Positions 25,380 to 34,806 of a DNA stretch of 64,000 nt are shown here, piece after piece. Origin of the DNA: Croceimicrobium sp965228705 (GTDB lineage: Bacteria; Bacteroidota; Bacteroidia; Flavobacteriales; Schleiferiaceae); the NCBI RefSeq assembly GCF_965228705.1, contig NZ_OZ245832.1, positions 2,232,001 through 2,296,000 of the forward strand. The letters are read 5' to 3'. The notes under the pieces are model-generated. The model ran no database searches, had not been told where the DNA came from, and was given only the letters and a program-made list of their open reading frames with translations. The first letter of the stretch is position 1. Every line of letters begins with the position of its first letter. Position numbers and translations under genes: made by a program.

Positions 25380-26270
25380 ATGAGCCGAAACAATTCTCGC
25401 AGGGACCAATCCCGTTCCCGCAACTCAAATTCCAATTCCAGAGGACCTAAATCTTCGAATGGTAATTCCCGTCCATCCGGTCGCAAACCTTTTAAGCGTA
25501 AGGAGCAGGACAACGACAGTAAGTACGTTACTAAAACCAAAGCTAATGTAGCGGGTGGCGACAATAATGTTCGCTTAAACCGTTTCTTAGCGAATGCCGG
25601 AATCTGCTCTCGTCGCGAAGCCGATGATTTGATTGCCGCTGGTTTGGTAGAGGTAAATGGCAAGGTTATTCAAGAAATGGGCTATAAAGTAGCGCCTCGC
25701 GATAAGGTGCGCTTTAATGGCAGCGAAATTCGCCGCGAAGCCAAAGTTTATTATGTTCTGAATAAACCCAAAGGATTTATCACCACCACCAATGATCCTA
25801 AGGCCCGTAAAACGGTGATGGATTTAATGGCCCAAACCGGTCCGGAGCGGATCTACCCCGTAGGTCGTTTGGATCGTCAAACTACCGGTGTTTTGCTTTT
25901 CACCAATGATGGTGATTTCGCCAAACGTCTTACCCATCCATCACATGGGGCCCGGAAAGTGTATGATGTTACCCTTGATAAAAATCTGGATTTAAAAGAT
26001 TTTCACGCCATTGCCGAAGGCCTGGAACTCAATGACGGTCCGATTAAAGTGGATGATATCGCCTTTGTAGAAGGTAAGGATCGCAACCACGTGGGAGTGG
26101 TTCTACACAGTGGTCGTAATCGCATTGTACGTCGCATTTTCGAACACTTAGGCTATACCGTAACCAAGCTCGACCGTACTGTATTTGCAGGTATCACCAA
26201 GAAGAACCTGCGCAGAGGCCAATGGCGCAAATTGAACCCTAAAGAGGTTAACACCTTGATGATGCATTAA
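25380..26270 (+). CDS. rRNA pseudouridine synthase, RsuA/RluB family
   Basis: A 296-residue protein. Residues 1-55 are a low-complexity Arg/Ser/Asn-rich tail likely to bind RNA. An S4 domain follows (about 60-107, RLNRFLANAGICSRREADDL), then the catalytic domain with GRLDRQTTGVLLFTNDGD, in which the Asp (about residue 164) is the nucleophile, and RNRIVRRIFEHLGY. Enzymes of this family isomerise a specific uridine in 16S or 23S rRNA; RluB and RsuA cannot be separated by eye. The start is the ATG at 25380. Confidence 0.9.
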   Translation: MSRNNSRRDQSRSRNSNSNSRGPKSSNGNSRPSGRKPFKRKEQDNDSKYVTKTKANVAGGDNNVRLNRFLANAGICSRREADDLIAAGLVEVNGKVIQEMGYKVAPRDKVRFNGSEIRREAKVYYVLNKPKGFITTTNDPKARKTVMDLMAQTGPERIYPVGRLDRQTTGVLLFTNDGDFAKRLTHPSHGARKVYDVTLDKNLDLKDFHAIAEGLELNDGPIKVDDIAFVEGKDRNHVGVVLHSGRNRIVRRIFEHLGYTVTKLDRTVFAGITKKNLRRGQWRKLNPKEVNTLMMH

Positions 26271-26312
26271 TAAAGATGCATCTTTGACGTTCTGCTTTAG
26301 ACATAGAAGTAT

Positions 26313-28736
26313 ATGTTGAAACGGATCCTCAGAATATTTGCCTGGATAACAGGAATTTTCCTGCTCATCTTTGGATTAACATTTGCCCTACTCTATTTCC
26401 GTCAGGATCAAATCCGGGAATTGGTATTTGCCAGCCTCAATGAAAACCTGGAAACCGAAATTCAGGTAAAAGAGGCCGGTATTTCCCTGCGTAAATTTCC
26501 CAAAGCCGCAATTCGCCTGCAAGCTGTGCACACGGCTGGCAGTCGCGATTTAAGTGACACCCTGTTTTATGCCGGAGATCTCTTTGTGGAGTTTCGGATC
26601 TGGGACATGTTCGACTCTGAGATTCCGATCAGTAGTATTAGCCTGGAAAATGGCCAGCTTAATCTGGTTAAAAACGGAGCGCTCAATAACTGGTCGATCT
26701 TTAAAGAAGGCTCTGGTGACTCCCAAGCGGCTGTAAAGTTGGAGTCCATTAAGCTTAAGAATATTCGCTATCACTATCAGGATGAAGAATTATCGCTGAG
26801 AGGATTTATTAGCGACCTATTAGCCGCGGGTCGTTTTGGTGGATCGGATTGGAATCTGGATTTCCAAATACAGTCGCAGGCCGAAAGCTTTAAATCCGGA
26901 AAGGAGCACTATTTGCAAAATCCTATAATAGTAGATGGCGCCTTCAGCCTTAAAGGCAGTGAAGAGTTTGAATTAGTTGCCCAGCAACTGCAATTGGCCA
27001 CGATTGATAATCTTCAGGCCAGCTTTAATACCGGGTCTCCTTCCCTTTTTAAATTGGAACACCAGGCTTTGGATTTGCAGCAAATTAAAAACATCTATGC
27101 CGTTCTAAATTTAGAATGGCCAGAGAACCTGGATCTGCAAGGAAAAGCTGCTATTAAAGCCCAGTTCATTATCCGTGAAAATACAGATCTACGCACAGAG
27201 CTATTCACACAAGTGGAAGATCTTACCATTAAGAGTGGAGAATTCCATTTTAAGGATTTGGAAGCTCAATTGGAGTATTATCGCCAGGGTGCCTTTGATC
27301 GCTTAGAGATTCGCGATTTAAAAAGCCATTCGGATCAAGTGCAAATTCGAGGCACCATTCGCCAATTGCTCAAACCACAACTTAACTTAAACATCAATAT
27401 TGATGAAGATCAGGATTTCTGGGCAGGCTTACTTCCGGAAGAATGGCAAATGAAATCCGGTCACTGCAAAGTTGATCTGAATATTGATGGCAGCTTCCCC
27501 GACTGGCAGTCATTGGGAGGTATAGCCCTGGCCAGAGCTAAAATCGACGGCTCCATGGATTGGGAAAATTTGGAAATGGAAATCGGCGATAATTTCGCCT
27601 TCGAATCCAAATTAGGCAGAGGTAGCTTCCTGAAACAAAATCTACAGATCGATACCCTCCTTATTAAACACGGCAACAGCGATCTAAGTTTAAAAGGGCG
27701 CTTAATCCGACCCCTGCGATTTATCAGTGACAGCTTGAGTACGCTGGGAGCGGAAGCTTCTATTGTCTCCCAATATTTTGATTTGCAAGATTTCCTTTCC
27801 GAAGGCAATAGCTCAGAGGATGATAGTTTGAGCTTGGATTGGAAGAAACGCCTGGACCTTCGTACCCGAGTTCAGTTGCATGAGTTCAAATTCCGAAATT
27901 TTAATGCCAAGGAATTAAAAGGACAGGTATTTATCAATCGTCGGGCGATTAGCGGTGAAGGCATTTCGCTTTTAGCGGATGAAGGACGCTACCAGGGAAA
28001 ATTTGTGCTGCGCACCCCGGAAGATTCCAGCTTCCACTTTCAAGCCGAGCTAAAGGCAAGCAATGTTTTAGTGGCCTCGGTATTTAAAAGCTTCGACAAT
28101 TTTAGTCAGGAGACCATTACCGCCGATAATCTGGAAGGTCGCTTAAGCTTGGAGGCCAAAATCGAAGCACCAATTAGCCCGGATTTACAACTAGACCCCA
28201 ATGGTTTGGAAGTGCTTAGTGAGATGCAAATTGATCAAGGGCATCTCCGAAATTATGAGCCCCTGCAAGCGCTCTCTCGTTTTGCGGAAGTAGATGAACT
28301 GAAAGACGTAAGCTTTAATACCCTTAAGAACACCATTACCATCGCCAATGGTGAGATTCGAATTCCGGATATGGCCATTGCCAGCAATGTCTTGAACTTG
28401 AATTTAAGTGGCACCCATAATTTCGAGAATGAAATTGAGTACATCATTACCATGCGATTGGGCGATGTGCTTTTTGCAAAGCGCGATAAGACTTCTGGCA
28501 ACAAAGAATTTGAAGAGCATTTATCCGTTTCTAAGCGCGATGACGATCACCGAATTCCCATTCGGATCGGTGGCACGGTAGACGATCCTCAAATCGGAAT
28601 TGACGGCGAAGCCATGGGCAGCTCAGTAAAGGAAAGCTTGAGGAAACAGGGTGAGGAGATCAAAGGACTCTTCAAGAAAAAAGAAGAGAAAAAGGAGAAG
28701 GACACCGGCCTTAAGTTTGAATGGGATGAAGGTTAA
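26313..28736 (+). CDS. AsmA-like protein (inner-membrane anchored, periplasmic)
   Basis: An 807-residue protein with one N-terminal transmembrane helix (about residues 8-28) and a long periplasmic region rich in regularly spaced beta strands. It ends with an AsmA-like C-terminal domain (about 560-770, for example SLSGTHNFENEIEYIITMRLG) and a Lys/Glu-rich tail. Proteins of this class belong to the AsmA/TamB superfamily, which includes bridge-like lipid carriers between the two membranes. In Bacteroidota they are common and mostly uncharacterised. A CATCTTTG sequence within a palindrome lies about 30 nt upstream. Confidence 0.85.
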   Translation: MLKRILRIFAWITGIFLLIFGLTFALLYFRQDQIRELVFASLNENLETEIQVKEAGISLRKFPKAAIRLQAVHTAGSRDLSDTLFYAGDLFVEFRIWDMFDSEIPISSISLENGQLNLVKNGALNNWSIFKEGSGDSQAAVKLESIKLKNIRYHYQDEELSLRGFISDLLAAGRFGGSDWNLDFQIQSQAESFKSGKEHYLQNPIIVDGAFSLKGSEEFELVAQQLQLATIDNLQASFNTGSPSLFKLEHQALDLQQIKNIYAVLNLEWPENLDLQGKAAIKAQFIIRENTDLRTELFTQVEDLTIKSGEFHFKDLEAQLEYYRQGAFDRLEIRDLKSHSDQVQIRGTIRQLLKPQLNLNINIDEDQDFWAGLLPEEWQMKSGHCKVDLNIDGSFPDWQSLGGIALARAKIDGSMDWENLEMEIGDNFAFESKLGRGSFLKQNLQIDTLLIKHGNSDLSLKGRLIRPLRFISDSLSTLGAEASIVSQYFDLQDFLSEGNSSEDDSLSLDWKKRLDLRTRVQLHEFKFRNFNAKELKGQVFINRRAISGEGISLLADEGRYQGKFVLRTPEDSSFHFQAELKASNVLVASVFKSFDNFSQETITADNLEGRLSLEAKIEAPISPDLQLDPNGLEVLSEMQIDQGHLRNYEPLQALSRFAEVDELKDVSFNTLKNTITIANGEIRIPDMAIASNVLNLNLSGTHNFENEIEYIITMRLGDVLFAKRDKTSGNKEFEEHLSVSKRDDDHRIPIRIGGTVDDPQIGIDGEAMGSSVKESLRKQGEEIKGLFKKKEEKKEKDTGLKFEWDEG

Positions 28737-28913
28737 TGAATTATTAAATATAGTACACCTTATTAACAACTAACCATTCCAGCCTCCTACTCATACTGTA
28801 ACTTTATTTTTCAATGATTTTTAAATCCACATACCACGCAATTTCCCCGTCAATTTAACATTTAAAAAATTGGTATTAATTGGTTAAAATATAAATTTAC
28901 AAAAATTTTAACC

Positions 28914-30071
28914 ATGAAATCAGTTTACGTTTTTTGCATATTAATGCTATTACTTAGCAATGTTAACGCTCAAGTATCCCTTCCATCAAATCAATCCTCA
29001 AACAACACTGGTAACCTTGGGCTCAATCAAGATTTCCCAACTGCAAGATTGCACATTAGTGATGATCCAGAACAGCTGAACTGCAAAGCCGCAATTTTAA
29101 TTGAATCCAACTTAGGCTCTGAAGCAAGTTCTGGAGAAGGTCCATCTGCACCAGGAACGGAAAGCTCGGGAGACGAAGGAACCTGCACGACTCCCTTTGT
29201 ATTTAGAAATAACACGACTTCCAGTGGACTTACCGAAACCAATTTTAACATTAGCCCAAACGGACGAACAACTATTGGTTCGATTTTCAATTTGACTGGC
29301 ACCTCGAGCACACAGCTATCCATTGAAAGCAACTTGGGCATTTATGACCCTAACTTCGGCAGAATTAAATTAGAAACATCAAATAACACTAACACTTCAA
29401 GTAAGCCAAGTTTGGTCTGGGAAAACAATGAATTAACTCCCTTCAGTTTTTCCTATCAACAAAGTTCAACTATTCTTAATCCTATTTTAAGCTTAAGTCC
29501 AGAAAATAAAGTTGGCATCAACAATGAAAACCCACAGGCAGCTCTACACATTATCAGTAACTTAGAATCGCCAAATGAAGGGGATGCAGATCAGATACAA
29601 GGGCTATTAATAGAGAACAATGGTTATCGAAATCATGATTTTGCACTTGAAATCCGGACCGGACAAAGACCTGCTGGAGCAGCTATGAATAACGGACGTG
29701 TATTCACTGTTTCAAATGCTGGTACGGTCCACATAGGTCCAAGTTTAAACTGGACCATTCCATACAATCCAGACGGAATGTTTAGACTTTACGTTCAAGA
29801 TGGAATAAGAACAGAAAGAGTGCGGATTGACATTGCTTCAGAAAATGATTGGGCAGATTATGTCTTCGCCCCTGATTACGAACTTCAAAGCTCTGAAGAG
29901 CTTGAGGCCTTCATAAAAGAACATAAGCATTTACCTGGGGTACCAAGCGCTCAAGAAGTCGTTGAACAAGGAGTAGATCTAGGAGAAATGAACAAGATTC
30001 TCCTTGAGAAAATTGAAGAATTAACTTTGAGAGTATTGGAACTTGAAAAACAAGTGAAAAATGAAGGCTAG
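28914..30071 (+). CDS. Secreted protein with tail-fibre-like C-terminal region, unknown function
   Basis: A 385-residue protein with a signal peptide (cleavage near NVNAQ). The middle is rich in Ser, Asn and Thr with no enzyme motif. The C-terminal 80 residues, with WADYVFAPDYELQSSEELE, HKHLPGVPSAQEV and a final coiled coil, match a module that recurs in Bacteroidota surface proteins resembling phage tail fibres. The coiled coil suggests a trimer. It lacks a T9SS domain. It overlaps the next gene by 11 bp and lies in an AT-rich stretch. The 177 nt before it are very AT-rich, with no promoter I trust. Confidence 0.65.
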   Translation: MKSVYVFCILMLLLSNVNAQVSLPSNQSSNNTGNLGLNQDFPTARLHISDDPEQLNCKAAILIESNLGSEASSGEGPSAPGTESSGDEGTCTTPFVFRNNTTSSGLTETNFNISPNGRTTIGSIFNLTGTSSTQLSIESNLGIYDPNFGRIKLETSNNTNTSSKPSLVWENNELTPFSFSYQQSSTILNPILSLSPENKVGINNENPQAALHIISNLESPNEGDADQIQGLLIENNGYRNHDFALEIRTGQRPAGAAMNNGRVFTVSNAGTVHIGPSLNWTIPYNPDGMFRLYVQDGIRTERVRIDIASENDWADYVFAPDYELQSSEELEAFIKEHKHLPGVPSAQEVVEQGVDLGEMNKILLEKIEELTLRVLELEKQVKNEG

Positions 30072-31818
30072 AAACGTTCTAATCCTGTTAATAATTCTAG
30101 GCTTAACCAATCGAATCTCCTCCCAAGAGCTTCTTCGAAATCCAAGCTTTGAGAATAGAACTAGCTCCCCTACGTATGCTGCCCAATTTGATAAAGCAAA
30201 CGATTGGACATCAAGAACACAAAGTGATCCAACTCAAGGGGATAAGACAACACATTCACCCGACCTCTATACTTTAAACAGCCACACCCATGTCATCAAT
30301 AACTCAAACACTATTGTAAATGCCACTGATGGGATTTCGTATGTTGGCGCGTTTGATTTCGAGTTATTCCAACAAAAAATGTCTCAAAAGCCTCTAGCTG
30401 GCCAACTATATATGGGTTCATTCGACTTCCTAATATCCGATAACGGACCTGGCGGTTCTGTTGGCAATCAGGGATCGTCTATAAATATCTACTTAGCAAG
30501 AGACGAAGTAAAATATGAAAAAGAGGGTGATTGGCTAGAAAGAAGAGACTGCACTGAGGAGTACCGGGCTAAAAAACATCCTATATTGGCTAATCAGGAA
30601 ATTCATTTAATTGCATCATTCAACCTTGATGATTATTCAGAATTTGATTGGCATAATGTCCAATACTCCTTTTCAGTTGAACACAGTGAATTTGAATATT
30701 TCGTTGTTGAGGTTGGCCGAAATGTAGATCTCTCCAATTATGGTGGGATAAACTGCTCCTTTCGCTATGTGCTATTTGACAACTTCAAACTCGCAGATTT
30801 TTGCACCCATCCATGCACTCCAAGTTTAAGTGATCAAAAATTAATATATTTTTCAGACACAGAAGTTGAACATAACTTGCAGGAGAAAGTCATAGATGAT
30901 TATTTAAGTATTGGAACAATTCAAGGTCAATCGAAATGCTGGTTATTCGCTGTAGAAAACGCACAATATGTAAAACTCACCATAAGATCAGAATGGGCAG
31001 GCAATGAATACATTAAGGAGTTTATGGACCCCATGGGACTACATAACGTCTCAAATAACCCTGACCCCAATCGAAAAGCATTCATCTTAACATGGGAAGG
31101 AGAATGGAATGGCGGCACTTCGGCCATTCTAAATGAGACCTACACATATGAGCTTGAAATACGAAGTTGCACCGAACATCATTTCTTTATAGGAGCAATT
31201 AATTACATAGGTTTCAGTAGCACTTCAAGTGATGCCTATGCATCAAATTGCATTGACAAAAGGTATTACTCACCTCCAATACCCTTCGACTATCATTGTT
31301 GCGACCCTGGTAATTTGAACATAACTAACACCAACCAATACAATGCATTATCAGACATAACTACTCAGGAATTAACTGTTACTTTTCACGGATCTAACCT
31401 CTGGAATGGGAGCTCTGAGAAAACAATTTATAGCGGCGAAGCGATTGAACTCAAACCTTCTGTAGACTTAAAACCAACCGAAGGATCCTTTATTGAATTA
31501 CGCATTTACGAGGAGTGTCGACTACAAGAAGAAGAACTGAGTAAAAATGGAACTATTTCTAATTTTTCCATTTCATCCTCAGAGCAACTTGACACCACAC
31601 AATTCTCATTAAGCCCAAACCCTGTCGCAAGCGGCACCCCACTTAAGGTTCTCTCAAGTGAACAGAATGTAGTGGAAATAAAAATCTATTCCATCAATGG
31701 TAAATTATTGTACAATGGTCAAATTAACCCCGGAGAAAACCACGTTTCATTACAATACTCTGGTATGGCTCTAGTTCGAGTTAACGGAATATTCAATGAA
31801 TTAATTTTATTCCAATAA
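30061..31818 (+). CDS. Secreted T9SS type A protein, partner of the preceding gene
   Basis: A 585-residue protein with a signal peptide (residues 1 to about 21, ending ISSQE). An N-terminal domain begins LLRNPSFE and has the beta-sandwich look of carbohydrate- or ligand-binding modules (NPSFE openings, a C-terminal DNFKLADFC strand near residue 245). The central region is unassigned. The end (about 515-585, LSPNPVASGTPL, YSINGKLLYNG) is a T9SS type A sorting domain. It overlaps the tail-fibre-like gene by 11 bp, so the two should be made together as surface proteins. Base composition is AT-rich relative to the rest of the window. Confidence 0.65.
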   Translation: MKARNVLILLIILGLTNRISSQELLRNPSFENRTSSPTYAAQFDKANDWTSRTQSDPTQGDKTTHSPDLYTLNSHTHVINNSNTIVNATDGISYVGAFDFELFQQKMSQKPLAGQLYMGSFDFLISDNGPGGSVGNQGSSINIYLARDEVKYEKEGDWLERRDCTEEYRAKKHPILANQEIHLIASFNLDDYSEFDWHNVQYSFSVEHSEFEYFVVEVGRNVDLSNYGGINCSFRYVLFDNFKLADFCTHPCTPSLSDQKLIYFSDTEVEHNLQEKVIDDYLSIGTIQGQSKCWLFAVENAQYVKLTIRSEWAGNEYIKEFMDPMGLHNVSNNPDPNRKAFILTWEGEWNGGTSAILNETYTYELEIRSCTEHHFFIGAINYIGFSSTSSDAYASNCIDKRYYSPPIPFDYHCCDPGNLNITNTNQYNALSDITTQELTVTFHGSNLWNGSSEKTIYSGEAIELKPSVDLKPTEGSFIELRIYEECRLQEEELSKNGTISNFSISSSEQLDTTQFSLSPNPVASGTPLKVLSSEQNVVEIKIYSINGKLLYNGQINPGENHVSLQYSGMALVRVNGIFNELILFQ

Positions 31819-31907
31819 TTATAATTGTCAATCAACGTTTCTAGGTAAAGCATTTATCAACCAGCAGAAAATGAGTTAAAAGCACTTACAAACAACCTCT
31901 ATTAGAA

Positions 31908-32513
31908 ATGAGTAAAATCTTATTATCAATTGTAGCTATTTTAACTCCATACTCATTCTTTGCTCAACAGACAACTTTTGATTATGAAATTGGGGCTGGA
32001 TTTTCAATATTTCAAAATTCACGTTTAAGCAATCCAATAATGCTTGGCCCAAGCATCTTCGCAAGCATCTGGACACCTGTTAATGGGAAACTAAATTTAG
32101 GAGCTGAGATTAGTTCTAATCTGTCTTACGGCAAAAACTCATATGAAGAATCCACGGAGATCGACCCACCTCCTTTTAACAGCAACAAAGCGATAATTAG
32201 AAGTAATGAAAACACCCTATCACTTAAAATCTCCTACGAAATTCATTCAAAACTTCAGGCAACTATAAACTTAGATATAGCGAACTACAATCCTACAAGT
32301 TTTAAATACTATCTTAATGAGGTTTTTATAGCTGAATCATATCAGTCACAAATAAACTACCTCCAGAAAATTGATTTAGGCCTAAAATTTAGGGTTAGAC
32401 AATTTAATCTCTCTTTCTCCGGATCAATAAGAACCCGAGATAGTAATTTATGGCGAACAGGGTATCTTGGCGCCCAACTAAGGTTATCATACCATTTTTT
32501 GAGCCTTCCATAA
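31908..32513 (+). CDS. Putative outer-membrane protein, unknown
   Basis: A 201-residue protein with a signal peptide (MSKILLSIVAILTPYSFFAQQ) and alternating hydrophobic/aromatic strands, ending with a strand that looks like a barrel end (QLRLSYHFLSLP). No family is recognised. It is part of the AT-rich stretch, 89 bp after the T9SS gene and 99 bp before a similar small protein. A small outer-membrane barrel is the most likely reading. Confidence 0.55.
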   Translation: MSKILLSIVAILTPYSFFAQQTTFDYEIGAGFSIFQNSRLSNPIMLGPSIFASIWTPVNGKLNLGAEISSNLSYGKNSYEESTEIDPPPFNSNKAIIRSNENTLSLKISYEIHSKLQATINLDIANYNPTSFKYYLNEVFIAESYQSQINYLQKIDLGLKFRVRQFNLSFSGSIRTRDSNLWRTGYLGAQLRLSYHFLSLP

Positions 32514-32612
32514 CTCCATACTTGAGTTTAACTTATTATTGAAATTGTCAAATCCTGCTTAGCAGCAAATTTGAATATTACGAATTTGTAAATAATCCGA
32601 CTTGATTTTACA

Positions 32613-33326
32613 ATGACAAAGGTTTTCCTTCGCCACCTCGTTTTCTTAAACCTCATTTTCACCTCTCCTATATTGAGCCAGGAGAAACTCACTGAATTTA
32701 GCGTAGAATATGGGGAAACAAGCAATTACGACCTTAGACCTTCAATTAAAGCCAATCAGAATAATCAAATTCATTTTAGCACCTTAAATTTTAATTGGAG
32801 TAAACATAAAAGACTCACAAAACACTCGCCATTTTACCGTGGTTTTAACCTTAGCACATTTTATAAACATTATCAAAATTCACGAATCGAATTTTCACAT
32901 TTAGACTATTTGAGTTTCCGCTATGGGTATATAACTAAAACTCCCACATATACTAGCATTCTTACAGAAATGCAACAGGTCAATCTTAGCACTGGATTCG
33001 GAGTTTATTACGGGAAATTAAGTCCTTTCATCCCCACTAAAAAACACTCCTTTCACGGTGGTTTAAGCTTTAGTTTATCCACCCCAATCTACCTTAGGCA
33101 AAGCTTTAAGCACATAAATGAAAGTAACTTCCAATATAATTTAAGTAATCTTAACTACTTAAATTATATCGACCTACAATTGAAGGCTAGCTTTAGATAC
33201 CTCTATAAAATTAACCCCAAAAACTACCTGGGTCTTCTCCTGAGCACTACAGGAATCTTATCAAATTTGAATCAGGCCAGCTACCTTGGCACCTTCTCCA
33301 TTGGAATAAGTTATATCTATCTCTAA
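32613..33326 (+). CDS. Putative outer-membrane protein, unknown
   Basis: A 237-residue protein with a signal sequence (about 1-22, ending ILSQE) and many Tyr, Phe, Ser and Asn residues in alternating strands (FRYGYITKTPTYTS, LQLKASFRYLYKI, FSIGISYIYL at the end), which suggests an outer-membrane beta barrel. No family is recognised. The coding sequence is the most AT-rich in the window by inspection. It is the last gene of the AT-rich stretch; 181 nt follow before the EEP hydrolase. Confidence 0.5.
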   Translation: MTKVFLRHLVFLNLIFTSPILSQEKLTEFSVEYGETSNYDLRPSIKANQNNQIHFSTLNFNWSKHKRLTKHSPFYRGFNLSTFYKHYQNSRIEFSHLDYLSFRYGYITKTPTYTSILTEMQQVNLSTGFGVYYGKLSPFIPTKKHSFHGGLSFSLSTPIYLRQSFKHINESNFQYNLSNLNYLNYIDLQLKASFRYLYKINPKNYLGLLLSTTGILSNLNQASYLGTFSIGISYIYL

Positions 33327-33507
33327 GCTAGAGATTTCAATGAGATCCTTAAAAGCCCACAAAACGCTATTTATCAAACCCTTAAGCCTCTCATCGCCCA
33401 TTTTTTAGAAAGTCTTTTGGGAGGTTATTAATCCCATCCGCACAAGGTAAGATTCCCTTAACATTCGCAAGAATAGCTTTTGTAACTTCGCGCCCCAATC
33501 GGTAGGT

Positions 33508-34806
33508 ATGTTTAGAAGCTATATCGGTCTCATTCTTTGCAGTTTAGCTCTGCAGGCCCAGGCCCAAACAGAAACTATTAAAGTGGTTTCGTACAATTTA
33601 ATGTATTACAAAACGGGTTCAGCACCCTGTAACCATAGTCGTACCGCCGCTCAGCGAGATGCTGATTTACAAACCATCGTTTCTTACCTCGCCCCCGATG
33701 TTATGGTGGTGAATGAACTGGGTAATAACCCTGTGAATCCACTGGTAATGCTTAGCGACATTTTTAATGTAAATGGCATAAGCTATTACGATCGTGCCGG
33801 CAGCAGCAATAACAGCTCTAGTGGATTGGTAAACATGCTTTTCTACAATAAGGAAAAGTTGGTTTTAGCCTCACAGAGTTCAATCAATCTCGACATCAAT
33901 CAAAGTCCATTGGTTCGGGTAATTGACTTCTACCGTCTTTATGTAAAAGATGCCGGATTAGGAACGGCTGGTGTGGATACCGTTTTCTTCACTATTGGAG
34001 TGGCCCACTTAAAAGCCGGAAACAGCAGTACCGATGCCGCTGAGCGTGCCCGCGCTACCGCCGCGGTAATGGACTATATCGACCAAAATATACCGGATGA
34101 CAATGTGCTTTTTGCCGGCGACTTAAATGTATACAGCGCCAATCAAGCCGCTTTCCAAAACCTGATTAATTACACTGCGAATCCTGCCATTAGCTTTAAT
34201 GATCCCGAAAATCAATTAGGCAGTTGGAACAACAATAGCAATTTTGCCGCTTATCATACCCAAAGTACCCATGCCAGCAGCAGTGGCTGTTTTAGTGGTG
34301 GGGGAATGGATGATCGTTTTGACTTCATCCTCATTTCAGATGCTATCGAAAATAATAGCGATGGCTTAGATTTTATCGACTACCGTGCGGTGGGTCAAGA
34401 TGGAAGCAGCTGCTGCGGAGGAAGCTTAAGCACCAACAATAATGTTTCTGTAAACACTACTGTAGCTTCGGCTCTTTACAATTTCAGTGATCACTTACCC
34501 GTGGAACTGGAACTCGAAGCCACCGTTTCCGGTATCGGCTTAAGCCCAATTGAAAAGGCCCGTAAAGCCTGGACTTTCTCCAATCCTATTGAAAATCAAT
34601 TAGTGATTAACTTTAGTGGTCTGATGGCTAAAAAGTCGGTTCAGGTAAAAGTTTTGAGCATTAACGGACAAATGATCGGCAGCTGGAACAGCGAAGCACA
34701 AGCCCGCTTAAGTATCGATTGCAGCGTCTGGCAGAATGGTATTTATTTAATCCAGGTTTCAGATGGCGCTGAGATTCTGGAAACCCGCAAAGTGATTAAA
34801 CGATGA
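33508..34806 (+). CDS. T9SS-exported endonuclease/exonuclease/phosphatase (EEP) family hydrolase
   Basis: A 432-residue protein with a signal peptide (ending near QAQAQ). The EEP (DNase I-like) fold motifs are all present: VVSYNLM (Asn30), NELG (Glu70), VAHLKA, GDLNVY (about 206-211), DDRFDFIL (about 270) and SDHLPVEL (about 329). These supply metal and phosphate ligands for phosphodiester or phosphate-ester cleavage. The last 80 residues form a T9SS type A sorting domain (FSNPIENQLVINF). It is therefore an extracellular nuclease or phosphatase candidate. The stop overlaps the next start by 4 bp. TAACTTCG at 33483-33490 is a possible promoter variant. Confidence 0.85.
   Translation: MFRSYIGLILCSLALQAQAQTETIKVVSYNLMYYKTGSAPCNHSRTAAQRDADLQTIVSYLAPDVMVVNELGNNPVNPLVMLSDIFNVNGISYYDRAGSSNNSSSGLVNMLFYNKEKLVLASQSSINLDINQSPLVRVIDFYRLYVKDAGLGTAGVDTVFFTIGVAHLKAGNSSTDAAERARATAAVMDYIDQNIPDDNVLFAGDLNVYSANQAAFQNLINYTANPAISFNDPENQLGSWNNNSNFAAYHTQSTHASSSGCFSGGGMDDRFDFILISDAIENNSDGLDFIDYRAVGQDGSSCCGGSLSTNNNVSVNTTVASALYNFSDHLPVELELEATVSGIGLSPIEKARKAWTFSNPIENQLVINFSGLMAKKSVQVKVLSINGQMIGSWNSEAQARLSIDCSVWQNGIYLIQVSDGAEILETRKVIKR

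Noticed and set aside
25196..25663. Open frame of 155 codons on the minus strand
   Set aside because: It runs opposite the Arg-rich tail of the pseudouridine synthase and through its promoter and leader; its composition is the reverse of the low-complexity tail.
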